64,000 bases of DNA, taken from assembly GCF_046736045.1 (NCBI RefSeq), contig NZ_CP177134.1, positions 744,001 to 808,000 of the forward strand, written 5' to 3'. Each line of letters starts with the position of its first letter. Position 1 is the first letter of the stretch. Source of the DNA: Leptospira_A sp046736045 (GTDB lineage: Bacteria > Spirochaetota > Leptospiria > Leptospirales > Leptospiraceae). The position numbers and the translations under genes were made by a program. A model generated the notes under the pieces. That model had not been told where the DNA came from. It saw only the letters and a list, made by a program, of their open reading frames with translations, and ran no database searches. Positions 26,774 through 36,864 of this stretch are shown one piece after another.

Positions 26774-27649
26774 ATGAACACTCTAATTGCCAAAACATCT
26801 TTTATATTTCGTCCACTAATACATATTAGTTGTGTATTGGCAATTTCATTCATCAGCAATTGTTACTTCAACCCAGCCATTCAATCCATTGTAAACCCGG
26901 TAGAAACAAAATCATCTTCCGGTCTTTTGGCGGTTTTGGGTCTGGGTGGAGGAACAAGCAGTTCCTTAGGCGAAGCTACTTTGCGAGTCTCGGGACAATT
27001 GAAATCCGACGGACTCAATCTGATCAATGGGAACCTAACAGTTTCATACGGTGGTTCTTCTTCCTTAAAAGGAGTAGCTGTTTCCGCAACAACCACTACC
27101 AATTCAGTGGGAAAATTCGTTTTATCTTTGAAGCCAGGCACTCCCAAAATCAGCGTTTCCGATTCCAACGGAGCTGACTTGGGTAGCTTTACATTGAATG
27201 TGCCAACGGAAGGTGAGGTGACTCAAAAATCAAGTGACCCTTCTTTGGCTTTATCAGGACTCAAAACATACACTCTTACGGAAACACCTGACCTAACAAC
27301 GGATGACACCGCTTCTTCCGGTGGAGCCAGCTCTTTCCAATTGGTCTCCTCTATTCCAGCTAACGGGGCGACAGGTGTAGCTTTGTCGGGAGGCAATGCT
27401 TATGTAGAGTTGACCTTCAATAACAAGGTCGATCCAAGCACGATTAATACGGAAATTCTGACCGTACTTTCCAATGGATCGGCTTGGTCTGCGTCCAATG
27501 CTTACCTATCGGAATCAGATGCGAAAATTTTAAATATCGTAATAGTAGCGAGCAAACTCATGACTTATTCGATTACGATTCCCAATACCGTCAAAGACAT
27601 TGATGGGAACTTTCTCACTCAAACTACGATCGGTTTTACGTCACAGTAA
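26774..27649 (+). CDS. Ig-like (Big_5/SbsA-type) lipoprotein, paralogue 1
   Basis: 291 residues. The lipobox ISNC (Cys 30) is followed by YFNPAIQSIVNP, a motif shared with the genes at 27892 and 51980. A carboxypeptidase-regulatory-like beta domain (about 65-150, TTTTNSVGKFVLSLKPGT) precedes an SbsA/Big_5-like Ig domain (about 195-290, SIPANGATGVALSGGNAYVELTFNNKVDPSTI). Such domains are common in surface and secreted proteins and usually serve as spacers or adhesin modules. AAGGA lies 8 bp before the ATG. It belongs to the module with the propeller lipoprotein on this side of the toxin array. Confidence 0.72.
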   Translation: MNTLIAKTSFIFRPLIHISCVLAISFISNCYFNPAIQSIVNPVETKSSSGLLAVLGLGGGTSSSLGEATLRVSGQLKSDGLNLINGNLTVSYGGSSSLKGVAVSATTTTNSVGKFVLSLKPGTPKISVSDSNGADLGSFTLNVPTEGEVTQKSSDPSLALSGLKTYTLTETPDLTTDDTASSGGASSFQLVSSIPANGATGVALSGGNAYVELTFNNKVDPSTINTEILTVLSNGSAWSASNAYLSESDAKILNIVIVASKLMTYSITIPNTVKDIDGNFLTQTTIGFTSQ

Positions 27650-27694
27650 TCTCTCAGGTTAACCGGGGTTTCGAATCAGCTCCAGTTATAATTT

Positions 27695-27726
27695 CTGTTT
27701 GTGAAACGACAGGAATCGTTTCAACA
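27695..27726 (+). terminator. Hairpin after lipoprotein paralogue 1
   Basis: TGAAACGA pairs with TCGTTTCA around CAGGAA, with an outer CTGT/ACAG pair. It lies about 45 bp past the stop codon. No T tract follows, so termination is tentative. Confidence 0.35.
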
Positions 27727-27891
27727 GATTCATTTCTGCGACTTATGTCTCATTAGAAAATTAAAAATCTCTAACAAATCCATTTGCAAATTCCCATTTC
27801 CTTACGATATTGAAATAAAATACCTGACTAGTTGTTAGTTCAAGTGAGTAGAATTTTTCTACGCGCATTCATATTATATGAGGAGTCTCAA

Positions 27892-28725
27892 ATGAAACCC
27901 AATCCCACACCATCGATTCAACGGATCATTTGGATTCGCCTTATGCCAATTGCATTTGCTTTGGTTGTATTTTGCCAGTGTTTGCTCAATCCTGCAATTC
28001 AGTCGGTTGCCAATCCTGCGGAAGATGCAACGAGTCCGCTCGGTTTTCTTGCGCTGTTTGCTGGCGGAGGTACCACAAATAGTGCCGCCTTCCAGGTATC
28101 AGGCCAACTCAAAGACACAAATGGCAATTTTATCTCAGGAGCAACATTATCCGTTTTCACCGGCTCCATTTCCGCAAAAAACATTCCTGTTTCAACAAGC
28201 ACCTCTACAAACGCGACAGGAAGATTTCTCTTGAATTTGTCAACAGGTACCACAAAAATCACAGTCACTAGCTCCGCGGGATCTGCCCTCGGAAATTTCA
28301 ATCTAGTCGTTTCCGAAGATTCCGTATCTCAGACTACGGATTCCAATTCTCAATTCAATGTATCCGGCGTAGAAAAACATGAATTAAGCGCAACTGTCAC
28401 GTTTCCGGATGATTCCGCACCCAGCTTGATTAGTTCAGTCCCCGCTAACGGAGATATATCGGTGCCTTTCTCCGGATCTGATGTGATATTCACACTTATT
28501 TTCAGTAAGGATATGAAACCGGATACGATCAGCGGCAGCACGATAACCATTTCAGGCGGTTCCGTTAGTGTGAATGCAATATCATCTAAAATTTATGTGG
28601 TTACGATTGCTTCCTTGTTTAGTAAACAAAGTTATGCGCTAACATTGAGTAACGGAATCAAAGACCTGAATGGAAATAGTTTACCTACGACTGCAATTAA
28701 TTTTATGACGGCGATGGCTCTTTAA
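27892..28725 (+). CDS. Ig-like (Big_5/SbsA-type) lipoprotein, paralogue 2
   Basis: 277 residues from the ATG at 27892, chosen because GAGGAG stands seven bases before it; a longer frame from 27832 has no such site. The signal ends VFCQC and is followed by LLNPAIQSVANP, the shared paralogue motif. A regulatory-like beta domain (TSTNATGRFLLNLSTGTTKITV) and an SbsA/Big_5-like domain (SVPANGDISVPFSGSDVIFTLIFSKDMKPDTI) follow in the same order as in paralogues 1 and 3. The function is unknown; a surface location is inferred from the lipobox. Confidence 0.72.
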   Translation: MKPNPTPSIQRIIWIRLMPIAFALVVFCQCLLNPAIQSVANPAEDATSPLGFLALFAGGGTTNSAAFQVSGQLKDTNGNFISGATLSVFTGSISAKNIPVSTSTSTNATGRFLLNLSTGTTKITVTSSAGSALGNFNLVVSEDSVSQTTDSNSQFNVSGVEKHELSATVTFPDDSAPSLISSVPANGDISVPFSGSDVIFTLIFSKDMKPDTISGSTITISGGSVSVNAISSKIYVVTIASLFSKQSYALTLSNGIKDLNGNSLPTTAINFMTAMAL

Positions 28726-29010
28726 ACGTTCGATGTTACTCGCTCTTGCTCGCGTGACTTCCTGTCACGACTCAAGCTTCGGTCATCCTTGGGCGCCTCG
28801 GATGTATTAGAGGACTAGAATCAATCGAATCGCCGACCGTGCTCTCCGCTCCAATCAAACGTAAATCATTCCCCGCTCTTTTTCGCGGAACCTCCTGTTC
28901 CGACGAAAAAACTACGGCCATCCTTGGCCTCCGTAACCGCGAGAAATGATTCCCGTGTTTTAAGAGTTAGGAGTATACATGATTTCCGCTACGATCACTG
29001 GCGCGGGGGA
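28726..29010. repeat. Composite interspersed palindromic repeat in a 485-bp gene-free stretch
   Basis: The gap between paralogue 2 and the propeller gene (to 29210) holds no convincing gene. Two structured units of similar design follow each other. The first has CGTGAC-TTCCT-GTCACG, then CGGTCATCCTTGG near 28784. The second has GGAAC-CTCCT-GTTCC, then CGGCCATCCTTGG near 28917. The block from about 28786 to 28850 is almost identical to those at 36899 and 41191, and the tail CGCTACGATCACTGGCGC near 28987 matches their ends. Here the second unit interrupts the element. The rest of the gap (29011-29210) is AT-rich and featureless. Confidence 0.7.
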
Positions 29011-29210
29011 AGGCTCTAAGATCAACCTACCAAACTTGATTTGGTAGATATTTGATACTTCACAAGAAATCCCGTCAGCTAAAATCAATATTGCCCATTT
29101 AACGTAACTTTTTGCTTTACGATACAGAAAGTATGATCTAAGTTTAGTCCGATTTCCATTTTGATCCAAAATAGGTTAAAAACTTAATTTTATTAAAAAA
29201 TTCTAAATAT

Positions 29211-30875
29211 ATGAAAATAAAATTCCCTTTTTCTACATTCAAAAGGTATAAAACAGTAATAATCGTTATACTAATGGCAAAACTAACGCTCGGTCTGTTC
29301 CTGATTTTTATGTTTTGCTGCGGCCCGTTAGCTCCTCAAGACTGGGTTCCATCTATGCTTACTATTTCCCGATTTTTTGGAGGAATCGTAGGTTCTAATG
29401 GTACGCAGACACTTGCACCAGGGCAGGCAGTTACTTTCGCAGGAGGAAATGTCACCGGAACCGTAGTAGATACAAATGGAGACGGCACTGCCGATGGGAT
29501 CATCCTAAACAATACCACCGGAAATTCCAATTCTACACCCAATCTTGTTTTAATTGATTCCGACGGAGATGGTTTACCTAACGGTGTGGATGTAAACGGA
29601 GACGGTACTATAGATTATTTTATTTCTGTGAACAATGGAACGATTACTTTGACCACTCAACCAAATGGTGGGATTCAAGTCACAGTTGTTCCCGGCCAAG
29701 GTTTTGATTCGAATGGAGATGGAGTCATTGACAACCCGATTTTGGGACAAGTCGCGAGCGACACCACTCCACCAACTTCTTCGATTCTTCCTGCTGGTGG
29801 AAATTATCCTTCCGCTGTAAGCCTTACGATTAGCTGTTCTGATAACATTGCACCGAGTCAGATTGTATATTCAAAAGATGGAACTGTTCCATCTTTTAAC
29901 CCTATCAATGGAATTATTCGAAATCCACCTAGCACTACTTTTACAATTGGAGCCGAAGGAAACGGAACCTATGTTGTTAAATATCTGTGTAGAGATATTG
30001 CCGGAAATTTAGGGGCAACGCATACGGAAACATATGTGATTGATAATAATGTGCCAAATGTTACAGCCAGTCTCGCTTCCAATTATGTAAGTAATAATGG
30101 TGGGGCGATAGGTTCGTCTCTATTGACTTGGTCGAGTAACCTTGACGGCAACTATAGTGTTCGCACCGGAGGGACAAACTGTACGGATGGAAGTCAGCTT
30201 TCTACTGGAAGTACAACTGCATCCACTCAAAATACATCTACTACATTCAATGCGAGTTCGCTTTCTATTGGAAATACTACGATTCGGGTTTGTGTTACAA
30301 ATCCAAATAATGGACTTGTAGGTTCCTATGCGCTTACAATCACAAGAGATGATACGGCGCCAACGATAACAGCAAGTCCAGTAAGCGGTAATTATGCGAT
30401 CCTAGTATCCATTTCTTTATCTTGCACCGACTCAGGTGGAGCTGGTTGTGATAAAATTGCTTATCTGACGCAAGTAGGCTCTGCTCCGGGAAATCCTGCG
30501 ATCACGGGTACGACTGGGAATATCACTTCGGGAAATTTGTATGCGAGCGCAATTGCTGCAACGGATCAAGCGACTACCTATGTGAAATTTATCGCACGGG
30601 ACAATGCCGGGAATGTTACGACTGTATCGAGCGAAAGTTATGTGGTTGATACGACAACGGTTCCGATACCAGTCCTAACCTCAGTTCTTGGCGTTGGAAC
30701 TGAAATATTTGTTCAATGGGGACAAGTTGCAAATGCTACTGAATATAAAATTTATTATAGTACTTCAAGTCCTGTAACAATATTATCACCTAGCGCATCA
30801 GGAATCACTAATCTTTATAAAACTTTAAACGGACTTGCAAGTGTGCAAGTGATACTATCTATTATGTTCGCGTAG
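29211..30875 (+). pseudogene. Propeller lipoprotein copy A, 5' part (frameshifted)
   Basis: 554 codons to the premature stop. The signal ends FMFCCGPLAPQDW, near-identical to copy B (FGCGPLAPEDW). Calcium-binding-like Asp repeats follow (DTNGDGTADG, DSDGDGLPNGVDVNGDGTID, about 85-175), then a chitobiase-C-like domain (about 185-285), Ig-like segments and an FN3-like domain (PVLTSVLGVGTEIFVQWGQV) near the end. At 30837-30852 an 8-bp unit GCAAGTGT/GCAAGTGA is duplicated. Removing one unit restores LASDTIYYVRVEARNAVGG and joins this part to the next frame at 30941. It is a single broken gene with the following entry. Confidence 0.75.
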
Positions 30876-30940
30876 AAGCAAGAAATGCTGTTGGTGGAAC
30901 GAGTCAGCTATCTCAAGAACAAATAGTATTCACTACTTCA

Positions 30941-32056
30941 GTGCCACCCGGAACGAATGGATCAGGCACAAATATTGACCTCTCTTTAGGGCAAGGCATT
31001 AACTCAGGAACTTATCCTGTAGCTTTGATTGACTCTAGTTCCAATAAACTACTGGTAATCACAACTAACGGAGCAAATAACAACAAACTCAGCCTCTTTC
31101 GGTGTAATTTAGACGGCACAAGTTGTACTCACACGGATATTTCAGCGGGACAGGGCACTGGTTCAGGTGGGGATCTTCCTTCGGGAGTAATAGATTATAT
31201 TTCTAATAAGTTAATAGTGGTAACAAATAATGGTGCGAACAATAATAAACCAAGTTTATTCCGTTGCAATTTAGATGGTTCAAACTGCACTCATACTGAT
31301 ATTTCCATAGGACAAGGCACGGGTTCTGGCAATGCTCCTTCAGTTGTGATTGACTCTATTTCAAGTAAGGTGCTTGTTCTGACTAAGAATGTTGCGAACA
31401 ACAGCAAACCAAGTTTATTCCGATGCGATTTAGATGGTACTAATTGCACTCATACTGATATTTCCACTGGACAGGGTTCTGACTGTGGTTGGTCTCCGTT
31501 TGCTATAATTGATTCAATTTCGAATAAGTTATTGGTTGTAACAACTAACGGAGCAAATAGTTTCAAACCAAGTTTATTCCGTTGCAATTTAGATGGCTCT
31601 AACTGTACACATACGGATATTTCAGCCAGTGAAAATGCAAATTCAGGAATGACTCCTGCCGCCGTAATAGATCCGATATTAAATAAGCTACTTGTGGTCA
31701 CTTACAACTATGCTCGCAATGGTAAATCGAGTCTCTTTCGTTGTGACTTAAACGGTTCTAATTGCACTCATTCAGATATTTCTACCGGGCAAGGAACTGA
31801 TTCTGGTTATACGCCATCAGTTTTACTTGATTTAATCTCAAGTAAAATTCTTGTAGTAACTTTTAACGTTGCAAACAGTAGCAAGCCAAGCCTCTTTAGA
31901 TGCAATTCAGATGGCTCTAATTGCACTCATACTGATATTTCAGCGGGTCAAGGATATAGTTCTGGTCAACAACCTTTTGCTTTGTTTGATCCGATTACAG
32001 GTAAATTACTTGTGGTAACTACAAATAACTCACTACCTAGCTTATTTTTATGGTAA
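30941..32056 (+). pseudogene. Propeller lipoprotein copy A, 3' part with seven propeller-like repeats
   Basis: 371 codons in the frame displaced by the 8-bp duplication at 30837-30852. It consists of seven repeats of about 52 residues with the pattern THTDISxGQGxxSG, a hydrophobic VVIDSISxKLLVVT strand pair, NxANNxKPSLFRCNLDGxNC. Seven equal beta-rich repeats suggest a seven-bladed propeller, and the Cys pair spaced six residues apart recurs in all but the last blade. There is no obvious ribosome-binding site, so this part is probably not made alone. Function unknown; probably at the cell surface when intact. Confidence 0.72.
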
Positions 32057-32074
32057 ACAATATGAAAATTTAAA

Positions 32075-32314
32075 CTAGTATTGCAGTAGATTAAATTTAT
32101 AAATTCCATTTGAACAAAATCTTAATTTTGATTTATTAGAATTCTCGGGTTCTTCTATTTTTTTTATGATAGAATCACCACGTAAATTTTGTTCGATTTT
32201 TATTTTATGTCCCGCGTTTTCAAATTCTAGTTTTTCTCTTGGACTTTGTACTAAATGCTCACATAACTCTGAAAAATTACAAATTAAAAAAAGTATAGTA
32301 AACTTGTTAATCAT
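32075..32314 (-). CDS. Possible small exported protein
   Basis: 79 residues, beginning MINKFTILFLICNFSELC, a short hydrophobic leader that could be a signal sequence, then a charged region. GGGGA stands four bases before the ATG. It lies 34 bp after the last ankyrin lipoprotein gene of the toxin array on the same strand. No similarity was recognised; it may be a remnant. Confidence 0.35.
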   Translation of the reverse strand: MINKFTILFLICNFSELCEHLVQSPREKLEFENAGHKIKIEQNLRGDSIIKKIEEPENSNKSKLRFCSNGIYKFNLLQY

Positions 32315-32348
32315 TTTCCCCAGACTAATCTAAGTAATTCCTAAGCAC

Positions 32349-33272
32349 TCAATATTTTTCCAAATACGCTTCCCAATTTTTAGGATACAGTCTCTTTGCT
32401 TTATTATACGCTGCTAATGGGATTGGAGTAGCCCAGTAGTCGATTCCGTTTTTCTTTAAAAACGAAACTACTTTCATCTTTTGTTTGTATTGTTCTGAAT
32501 CTAAAGGGAGGACATTAAATCGTAATTCGTCAGCAATGTATAATGGATATTCTTTCTTTGTATTATAGTTCTCGCCGCTGGCAGTATCGATTTGTTGTTT
32601 AAAATCAACTCCATTTTCTAAAAGATATAATACAACGTTCATATGATCATGTATTAATGCTTTTTTCAATGGCGTTTCACCAAGCTCATTCTTGAAATGT
32701 ATGTTCGCACCTGCCTTTACGAGAAGTTTCACATTTTCCAATGTACCACGTTTACTTGCATCAAGCAATGGAGTATAAGTAATAGTACCGCTACTTATTT
32801 TTCCTTTTCCTTCAATATTCGGGTTTCCACCATGTTCAAGTAATAGCCTCAATAATCTAGGATCTTCTGCACTAGCAGCATACATCATAGGCGAATAACC
32901 TTCTGAAAGCGCATTTCCTTGTTTGTTGGGGTCTGCACCTAATTCCAGTAAAGTCTTAATTGAGTCGTATCTTCCATTTTTTACTTCTAAAGACAATAAA
33001 GTTTCTTTAAACTTTGGTTCCTGGTAATCCACATTCAATTTATTCTCTTGCGCAATTGCTTTCATTTTTTCCGTATCTTGAATAACAGCTGCTTTCGTTA
33101 GCTCCCAAACAGGAGTTTCACGGAATAATCTGAAATCATAAGCGGTAATTCTCGCTCCTGGTTGAGGAGGTTCATCTAAATCAATCAATCCCATATTTAC
33201 CTTTGTCCTAAAACGCCATTCTGCACACGACATGGAAATAAAAACGCATACTATGCAAACTAAGCATTTCAT
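32349..33272 (-). CDS. Ankyrin-repeat lipoprotein, array copy 1 (candidate generic immunity protein)
   Basis: 307 residues. The lipobox is SMSC with Cys 16, followed by AEWRFRTKVNMGLIDLD, shared by all three copies. Ankyrin repeats run from about 85 to 215 (ETLLSLEVKNGRYDSIKTLLELGADPNKQ, YTPLLDASKRGTLENVKLLVKAGANIHF, ETPLKKALIHDHMNVVLYLLENGVDF). The C-terminus IPLAAYNKAKRLYPKNWEAYLEKY is conserved. GAGGT lies 7 bases before the ATG. It is the third gene of its cassette, after the toxin fragment and a unique small lipoprotein. Ankyrin proteins are known immunity partners in polymorphic toxin systems. As this one is conserved while tips vary, I infer it protects against the shared lipase-like domain. 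Confidence 0.8.
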   Translation of the reverse strand: MKCLVCIVCVFISMSCAEWRFRTKVNMGLIDLDEPPQPGARITAYDFRLFRETPVWELTKAAVIQDTEKMKAIAQENKLNVDYQEPKFKETLLSLEVKNGRYDSIKTLLELGADPNKQGNALSEGYSPMMYAASAEDPRLLRLLLEHGGNPNIEGKGKISSGTITYTPLLDASKRGTLENVKLLVKAGANIHFKNELGETPLKKALIHDHMNVVLYLLENGVDFKQQIDTASGENYNTKKEYPLYIADELRFNVLPLDSEQYKQKMKVVSFLKKNGIDYWATPIPLAAYNKAKRLYPKNWEAYLEKY

Positions 33273-33314
33273 AAATACTACCTCATCTTTCTCGTTAAAT
33301 CAAAGAAAAGAAAC

Positions 33315-33794
33315 CTATTCTTGACCTTGCGGCATATCCTTAAAAGTTTCATATTCTATTCTTACTTTTTCTGCGTGTTTTTTACATGCATCAAGTGAAA
33401 CCAACTCATCAAGTCCACCACCATCTGTTATATATGTTTTAATATTATCTTTGTCTTTAATGAAAATCATTAAATGAGGAGGTTCAGCATATAGAAAAAA
33501 TTTCTCATACCCATCTATAAAAAAAACATTTTCTTTGTAAGAACGTAGTTTTAAGATTTTTTTAAACTCCCAACTTCCATCTGATTGGATCAAACTTAAA
33601 GTTGCTGTCTTAGAATCAAATTTACCATATTGATATCTTTCCGACTCATTGAAGCCATATCGATCCAGGTTTCTAAGTTGGTCGGCAAAATAATAAAAAC
33701 GGTCAAATTTGACAAATTTAGGATCAAGAGATTTCTCCCCACATCCAAAGCAAATAAACAAAGTAACTACTATTAATCCTTTTAAAACTTTCAT
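33315..33794 (-). CDS. Unique small lipoprotein of cassette 1 (candidate specific immunity protein)
   Basis: 159 residues. The signal ends CFGC with the lipid-bearing Cys 18, then GEKSLDPKFVKFDRFYYFADQ. The mature part looks like a small mixed alpha/beta domain with aromatic-rich strands (KENVFFIDGYEKFFLYAEPPHLMIFI). It begins 13 bp after the toxin cassette and is unlike the genes in the same position of the other two cassettes. Unique sequence, export signal and tight linkage to a unique toxin tip are what a tip-specific immunity protein would show; this is inference. Confidence 0.65.
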   Translation of the reverse strand: MKVLKGLIVVTLFICFGCGEKSLDPKFVKFDRFYYFADQLRNLDRYGFNESERYQYGKFDSKTATLSLIQSDGSWEFKKILKLRSYKENVFFIDGYEKFFLYAEPPHLMIFIKDKDNIKTYITDGGGLDELVSLDACKKHAEKVRIEYETFKDMPQGQE

Positions 33795-33807
33795 CTAGAT
33801 TCTCCTT

Positions 33808-36800
33808 TTATTCCACAATGCGGATGTCTTTAATAAATCCTCTTTCAAGTGCCCGAGACAATTTTCCGCCATTTTTCCAATTATCGTCGCTTTCTGGTCC
33901 GCTTTCATTTTGGTCTTTGATTCTCCATTCTCCCGCATTATCCCGGTAAGCAATGACAAAATGATCTCCTACTCCATCTCCTTCATAGTCAAGATGAATT
34001 TGAGCTACTTTTGACGGCGTAGAATCTAAATCACTTATGATTCCTTCTCTTCCTTCTGGAGTTTTAAAATCATGTTCATTGGAAAGTAATCGAGAAGGTT
34101 CTAAATAATCTTTACCGTTTCCATAGAAGACTGCTTTATTCGAGCCATAAGTATCAGTGGTTACTTGTCCTTTTAAAACCTGATCCACATAGAATTTGGA
34201 AAAATCAGGTTCTACATTTCTTCCCGCAAGCATGGCGGCTTCCCAACCTGATATGACATTACATAGTGCACTTTGAGTCTGTTTTGCGAACTCCTCGGCA
34301 GAACTAAAAGCTTGGATTGTTTCCAAATTGGTTTTAATTTTATTACGAAGAACTGTTTGATCTTCCGGAATTTTCGCTAGTTCATCAGCAATATTGATAT
34401 TCTTGAATTGATCAAAGGTAGAAATTACTAACTTATACGCTCCGCCGTTTACTCCTTGACCTAACTGGTCGTAATTGACTATAGATTTCACTCTTTGATT
34501 AAAATCCAAAGAGTCCAATTCTTTCAATCTGGTCGAATTCTCATCCGCTAATTGTTTCTTATATTCGGAAATCAAAGTTTCTCTTTTAGCTATGTCCGGT
34601 TCCATAAGTGCAAATTCTCTAAGCTTTTCCGCAGGAACTTTAGTCAAGGCTTCACGTTCCAATCGAATTGATTCTTGCAAGACTTTATCTTCAATGTTTG
34701 TCTCTCCCCGTTTAATCAACTCTTGTATCTTTTTTTCTTGCTCTTTTGCAATCAAACTCTGCTCTTTTTTAAGTCTCTCTGTTTCAACATATGATTTCTG
34801 AGCATCGGTTAATTTCGAGTCCCCTATTCTTACTTCCTCTGTGAGAACTTTTCCGTTTACCTCTATCGGCTTTCCTTGTTCATTCAGTTTCGGAATTGTG
34901 ATAAGTAGAGTTTCCTTGATTTGTTTATTTAAAGAATTTACAGTGTTCGAAACTTCCTTTGTAACATCCTTCTTGATCTTATTCACTTCTTGCAGCGTTT
35001 TATCCATTTGTTTTTGAATGGAAGCGGATCTTTGTTGATCTAAGTATTGGGCAACAACCACTCTTTGGTATTGGTCTTTGATAGTATTTCCGTTTGGTAA
35101 AGTATCGAAATCCGGTTTGACTCCCGAATCAAGCATGACTTTTTCAATGCCTTTCCTTACATTTGCAGGGATCTTATCATATAATGATTTGATATCTCCC
35201 CCATTATTATTTAGAATCTTTTGTTCCGATTTACTTAATAACCCTTCTTTTGATTTTCCGTATTCATTGGCGATAATTTCACCATAGCCTGTAATAAATG
35301 TATTTGAAAGTAAAGAAGGATTGGTAGCACTCTTTAGTCCATTCGAATCTAAAGTTGATAATAATCTTTCTTTAAGATCACGATCAATTGCAGTCTTTTT
35401 ATTTGCTAAGTCTGAATATTTGTCATAGCTTTTTTGTAGTGCTGGATTTTCTGCTAATTTCGATTCCACACCATTTGCTATAATTTTTTTACTATCAGTA
35501 ACCGTTCCATTTTCAGACCAATTCGATATTTTTTGTAAGTCATTTTGAACTGATTTTATTTGGTTACTTAAGTTTGTTTTTACACTGTCCGAAACATCTT
35601 TCATCAAAGAAGGAATTGCTTCTGATACTTTAGATCTTTCCTCATTTGCAATTCTCTGTTTGAGCGGTTCAGAAATAGAATCAAGTTGTTCTTTGCGAAG
35701 TGTTGAGTAGTCTCTTCCGATTGAATCGGTTCTTGTTGCATTGGAACTATTTGATTCTGTTGTAACGATTCCTGAATCGGAATCTCGCATAGAAACTCCA
35801 CTACTATCAGGCACTCTCTGAGAAATAACCTTCATTGCTGGTGCATTTACAGTCCCGACGGTAGCTGAAGGAAAGTAATGGTCTACAAAGTTGTTGACAC
35901 TATGGCCATCTAAAATTCCAGAAGGAGTTAAAATTGTTTCCGTATGGGTACGACCATTGGCACCAATCAATGGAAATAACAACCTTTGTGCAGCATTCAA
36001 AGGATCTGTAGGAGTGATGTAAGCATCAATCTGATTCCATCCTGTATTGAATGCATTGGAAATTCCATTAGTTAAGAAGTTCGTTCCCGCAGGATTGAAA
36101 GTAATCGCAGGAATTCCCGTTTGCAAAGATATAGATGCAGCCATTCCTCCACCTAACGAATGTCCTGTTGTTAATAAAATTGCTCCTGAATCATTTTCCA
36201 TTAAATACGTTTGAATTTTTTTAGCGTTGTAAAGTGCAAGCTGATACTGATCAGACATTCCAAGTATTGCACTTGCATTTGTCGCTCCATCATTACTGAA
36301 AACACCCCCTTCCGTTCCAGCGAGTGAATATAAATAGACAGTTCTTTCTTTTCCGTCGATGGTCATGGTTCGTTTTACCAACATAGAATCCAGCCCTGTA
36401 TTTTCATGATCCACGAGAGTTAATTTTTCTAATGAAGTCCCACTAAAATCATCCGGCCCCAGTATCTTAAATGGATTTTCACTTTTCCCAAGCAGTTCCA
36501 ATTTCTTTTCCATTGGAACATCGGAATACACTGCCGCCGCGACCAATGCAGCGTCTGCTTTGGATGCAACCAATGGATTGATCGCTGGGGTATCATTCCA
36601 CCAATCCGATACCATGCGACCCAAATCAGTCACTCCTTCAACTAGGATATCAAGTGGCCCTTCTTCCCCGTCCTTTCTTCTTCTAGCAGGTGTTACAATA
36701 TCAGTAGGCTGTGAATTTGTAGGAGTGTTATTAGTTCTTCCACCAAGTCCGACAAATGCCAAGGCTCCCGCAATAGCTGTCCCCACCGTTGTCAAAGCAA

Positions 36801-36864
36801 GCGCCGCTAATCTCTCAGGATCGACGACTCCATTCACATCGTCTAACGCTGCTTCTCTTGCCAA
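33808..36864 (-). CDS. Orphan toxin cassette 1: lipase-like block plus papain-like tip, 5'-truncated
   Basis: 1018 codons from a TTG that corresponds to an internal Leu of the giant toxin (ENPLAREAALDDVNG). An in-frame TAA stands three codons before the shared GAG, and no ribosome-binding site is visible, so it may be silent. The conserved block (about 1-350) holds a lipase-like triad: GHSLGGG with Ser, ITPTDPLN with Asp, NFVDHYFPS with His. A long charged coiled-coil (about 380-850) follows. The tip has SALCNVISGWEAAMLAG (Cys) and GVGDHFVIAYRDNAGEWRIKD (His and Asp), the layout of a papain-like or C39-like peptidase. Downstream genes are a unique small lipoprotein and an ankyrin lipoprotein. 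Confidence 0.75.
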   Translation of the reverse strand: MAREAALDDVNGVVDPERLAALALTTVGTAIAGALAFVGLGGRTNNTPTNSQPTDIVTPARRRKDGEEGPLDILVEGVTDLGRMVSDWWNDTPAINPLVASKADAALVAAAVYSDVPMEKKLELLGKSENPFKILGPDDFSGTSLEKLTLVDHENTGLDSMLVKRTMTIDGKERTVYLYSLAGTEGGVFSNDGATNASAILGMSDQYQLALYNAKKIQTYLMENDSGAILLTTGHSLGGGMAASISLQTGIPAITFNPAGTNFLTNGISNAFNTGWNQIDAYITPTDPLNAAQRLLFPLIGANGRTHTETILTPSGILDGHSVNNFVDHYFPSATVGTVNAPAMKVISQRVPDSSGVSMRDSDSGIVTTESNSSNATRTDSIGRDYSTLRKEQLDSISEPLKQRIANEERSKVSEAIPSLMKDVSDSVKTNLSNQIKSVQNDLQKISNWSENGTVTDSKKIIANGVESKLAENPALQKSYDKYSDLANKKTAIDRDLKERLLSTLDSNGLKSATNPSLLSNTFITGYGEIIANEYGKSKEGLLSKSEQKILNNNGGDIKSLYDKIPANVRKGIEKVMLDSGVKPDFDTLPNGNTIKDQYQRVVVAQYLDQQRSASIQKQMDKTLQEVNKIKKDVTKEVSNTVNSLNKQIKETLLITIPKLNEQGKPIEVNGKVLTEEVRIGDSKLTDAQKSYVETERLKKEQSLIAKEQEKKIQELIKRGETNIEDKVLQESIRLEREALTKVPAEKLREFALMEPDIAKRETLISEYKKQLADENSTRLKELDSLDFNQRVKSIVNYDQLGQGVNGGAYKLVISTFDQFKNINIADELAKIPEDQTVLRNKIKTNLETIQAFSSAEEFAKQTQSALCNVISGWEAAMLAGRNVEPDFSKFYVDQVLKGQVTTDTYGSNKAVFYGNGKDYLEPSRLLSNEHDFKTPEGREGIISDLDSTPSKVAQIHLDYEGDGVGDHFVIAYRDNAGEWRIKDQNESGPESDDNWKNGGKLSRALERGFIKDIRIVE

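Noticed and set aside
28960..29169. 69-codon minus-strand open frame in the 28.7-29.2 kb gap
   Set aside because: It overlaps the repeat tail, has no ribosome-binding site and no recognisable content.
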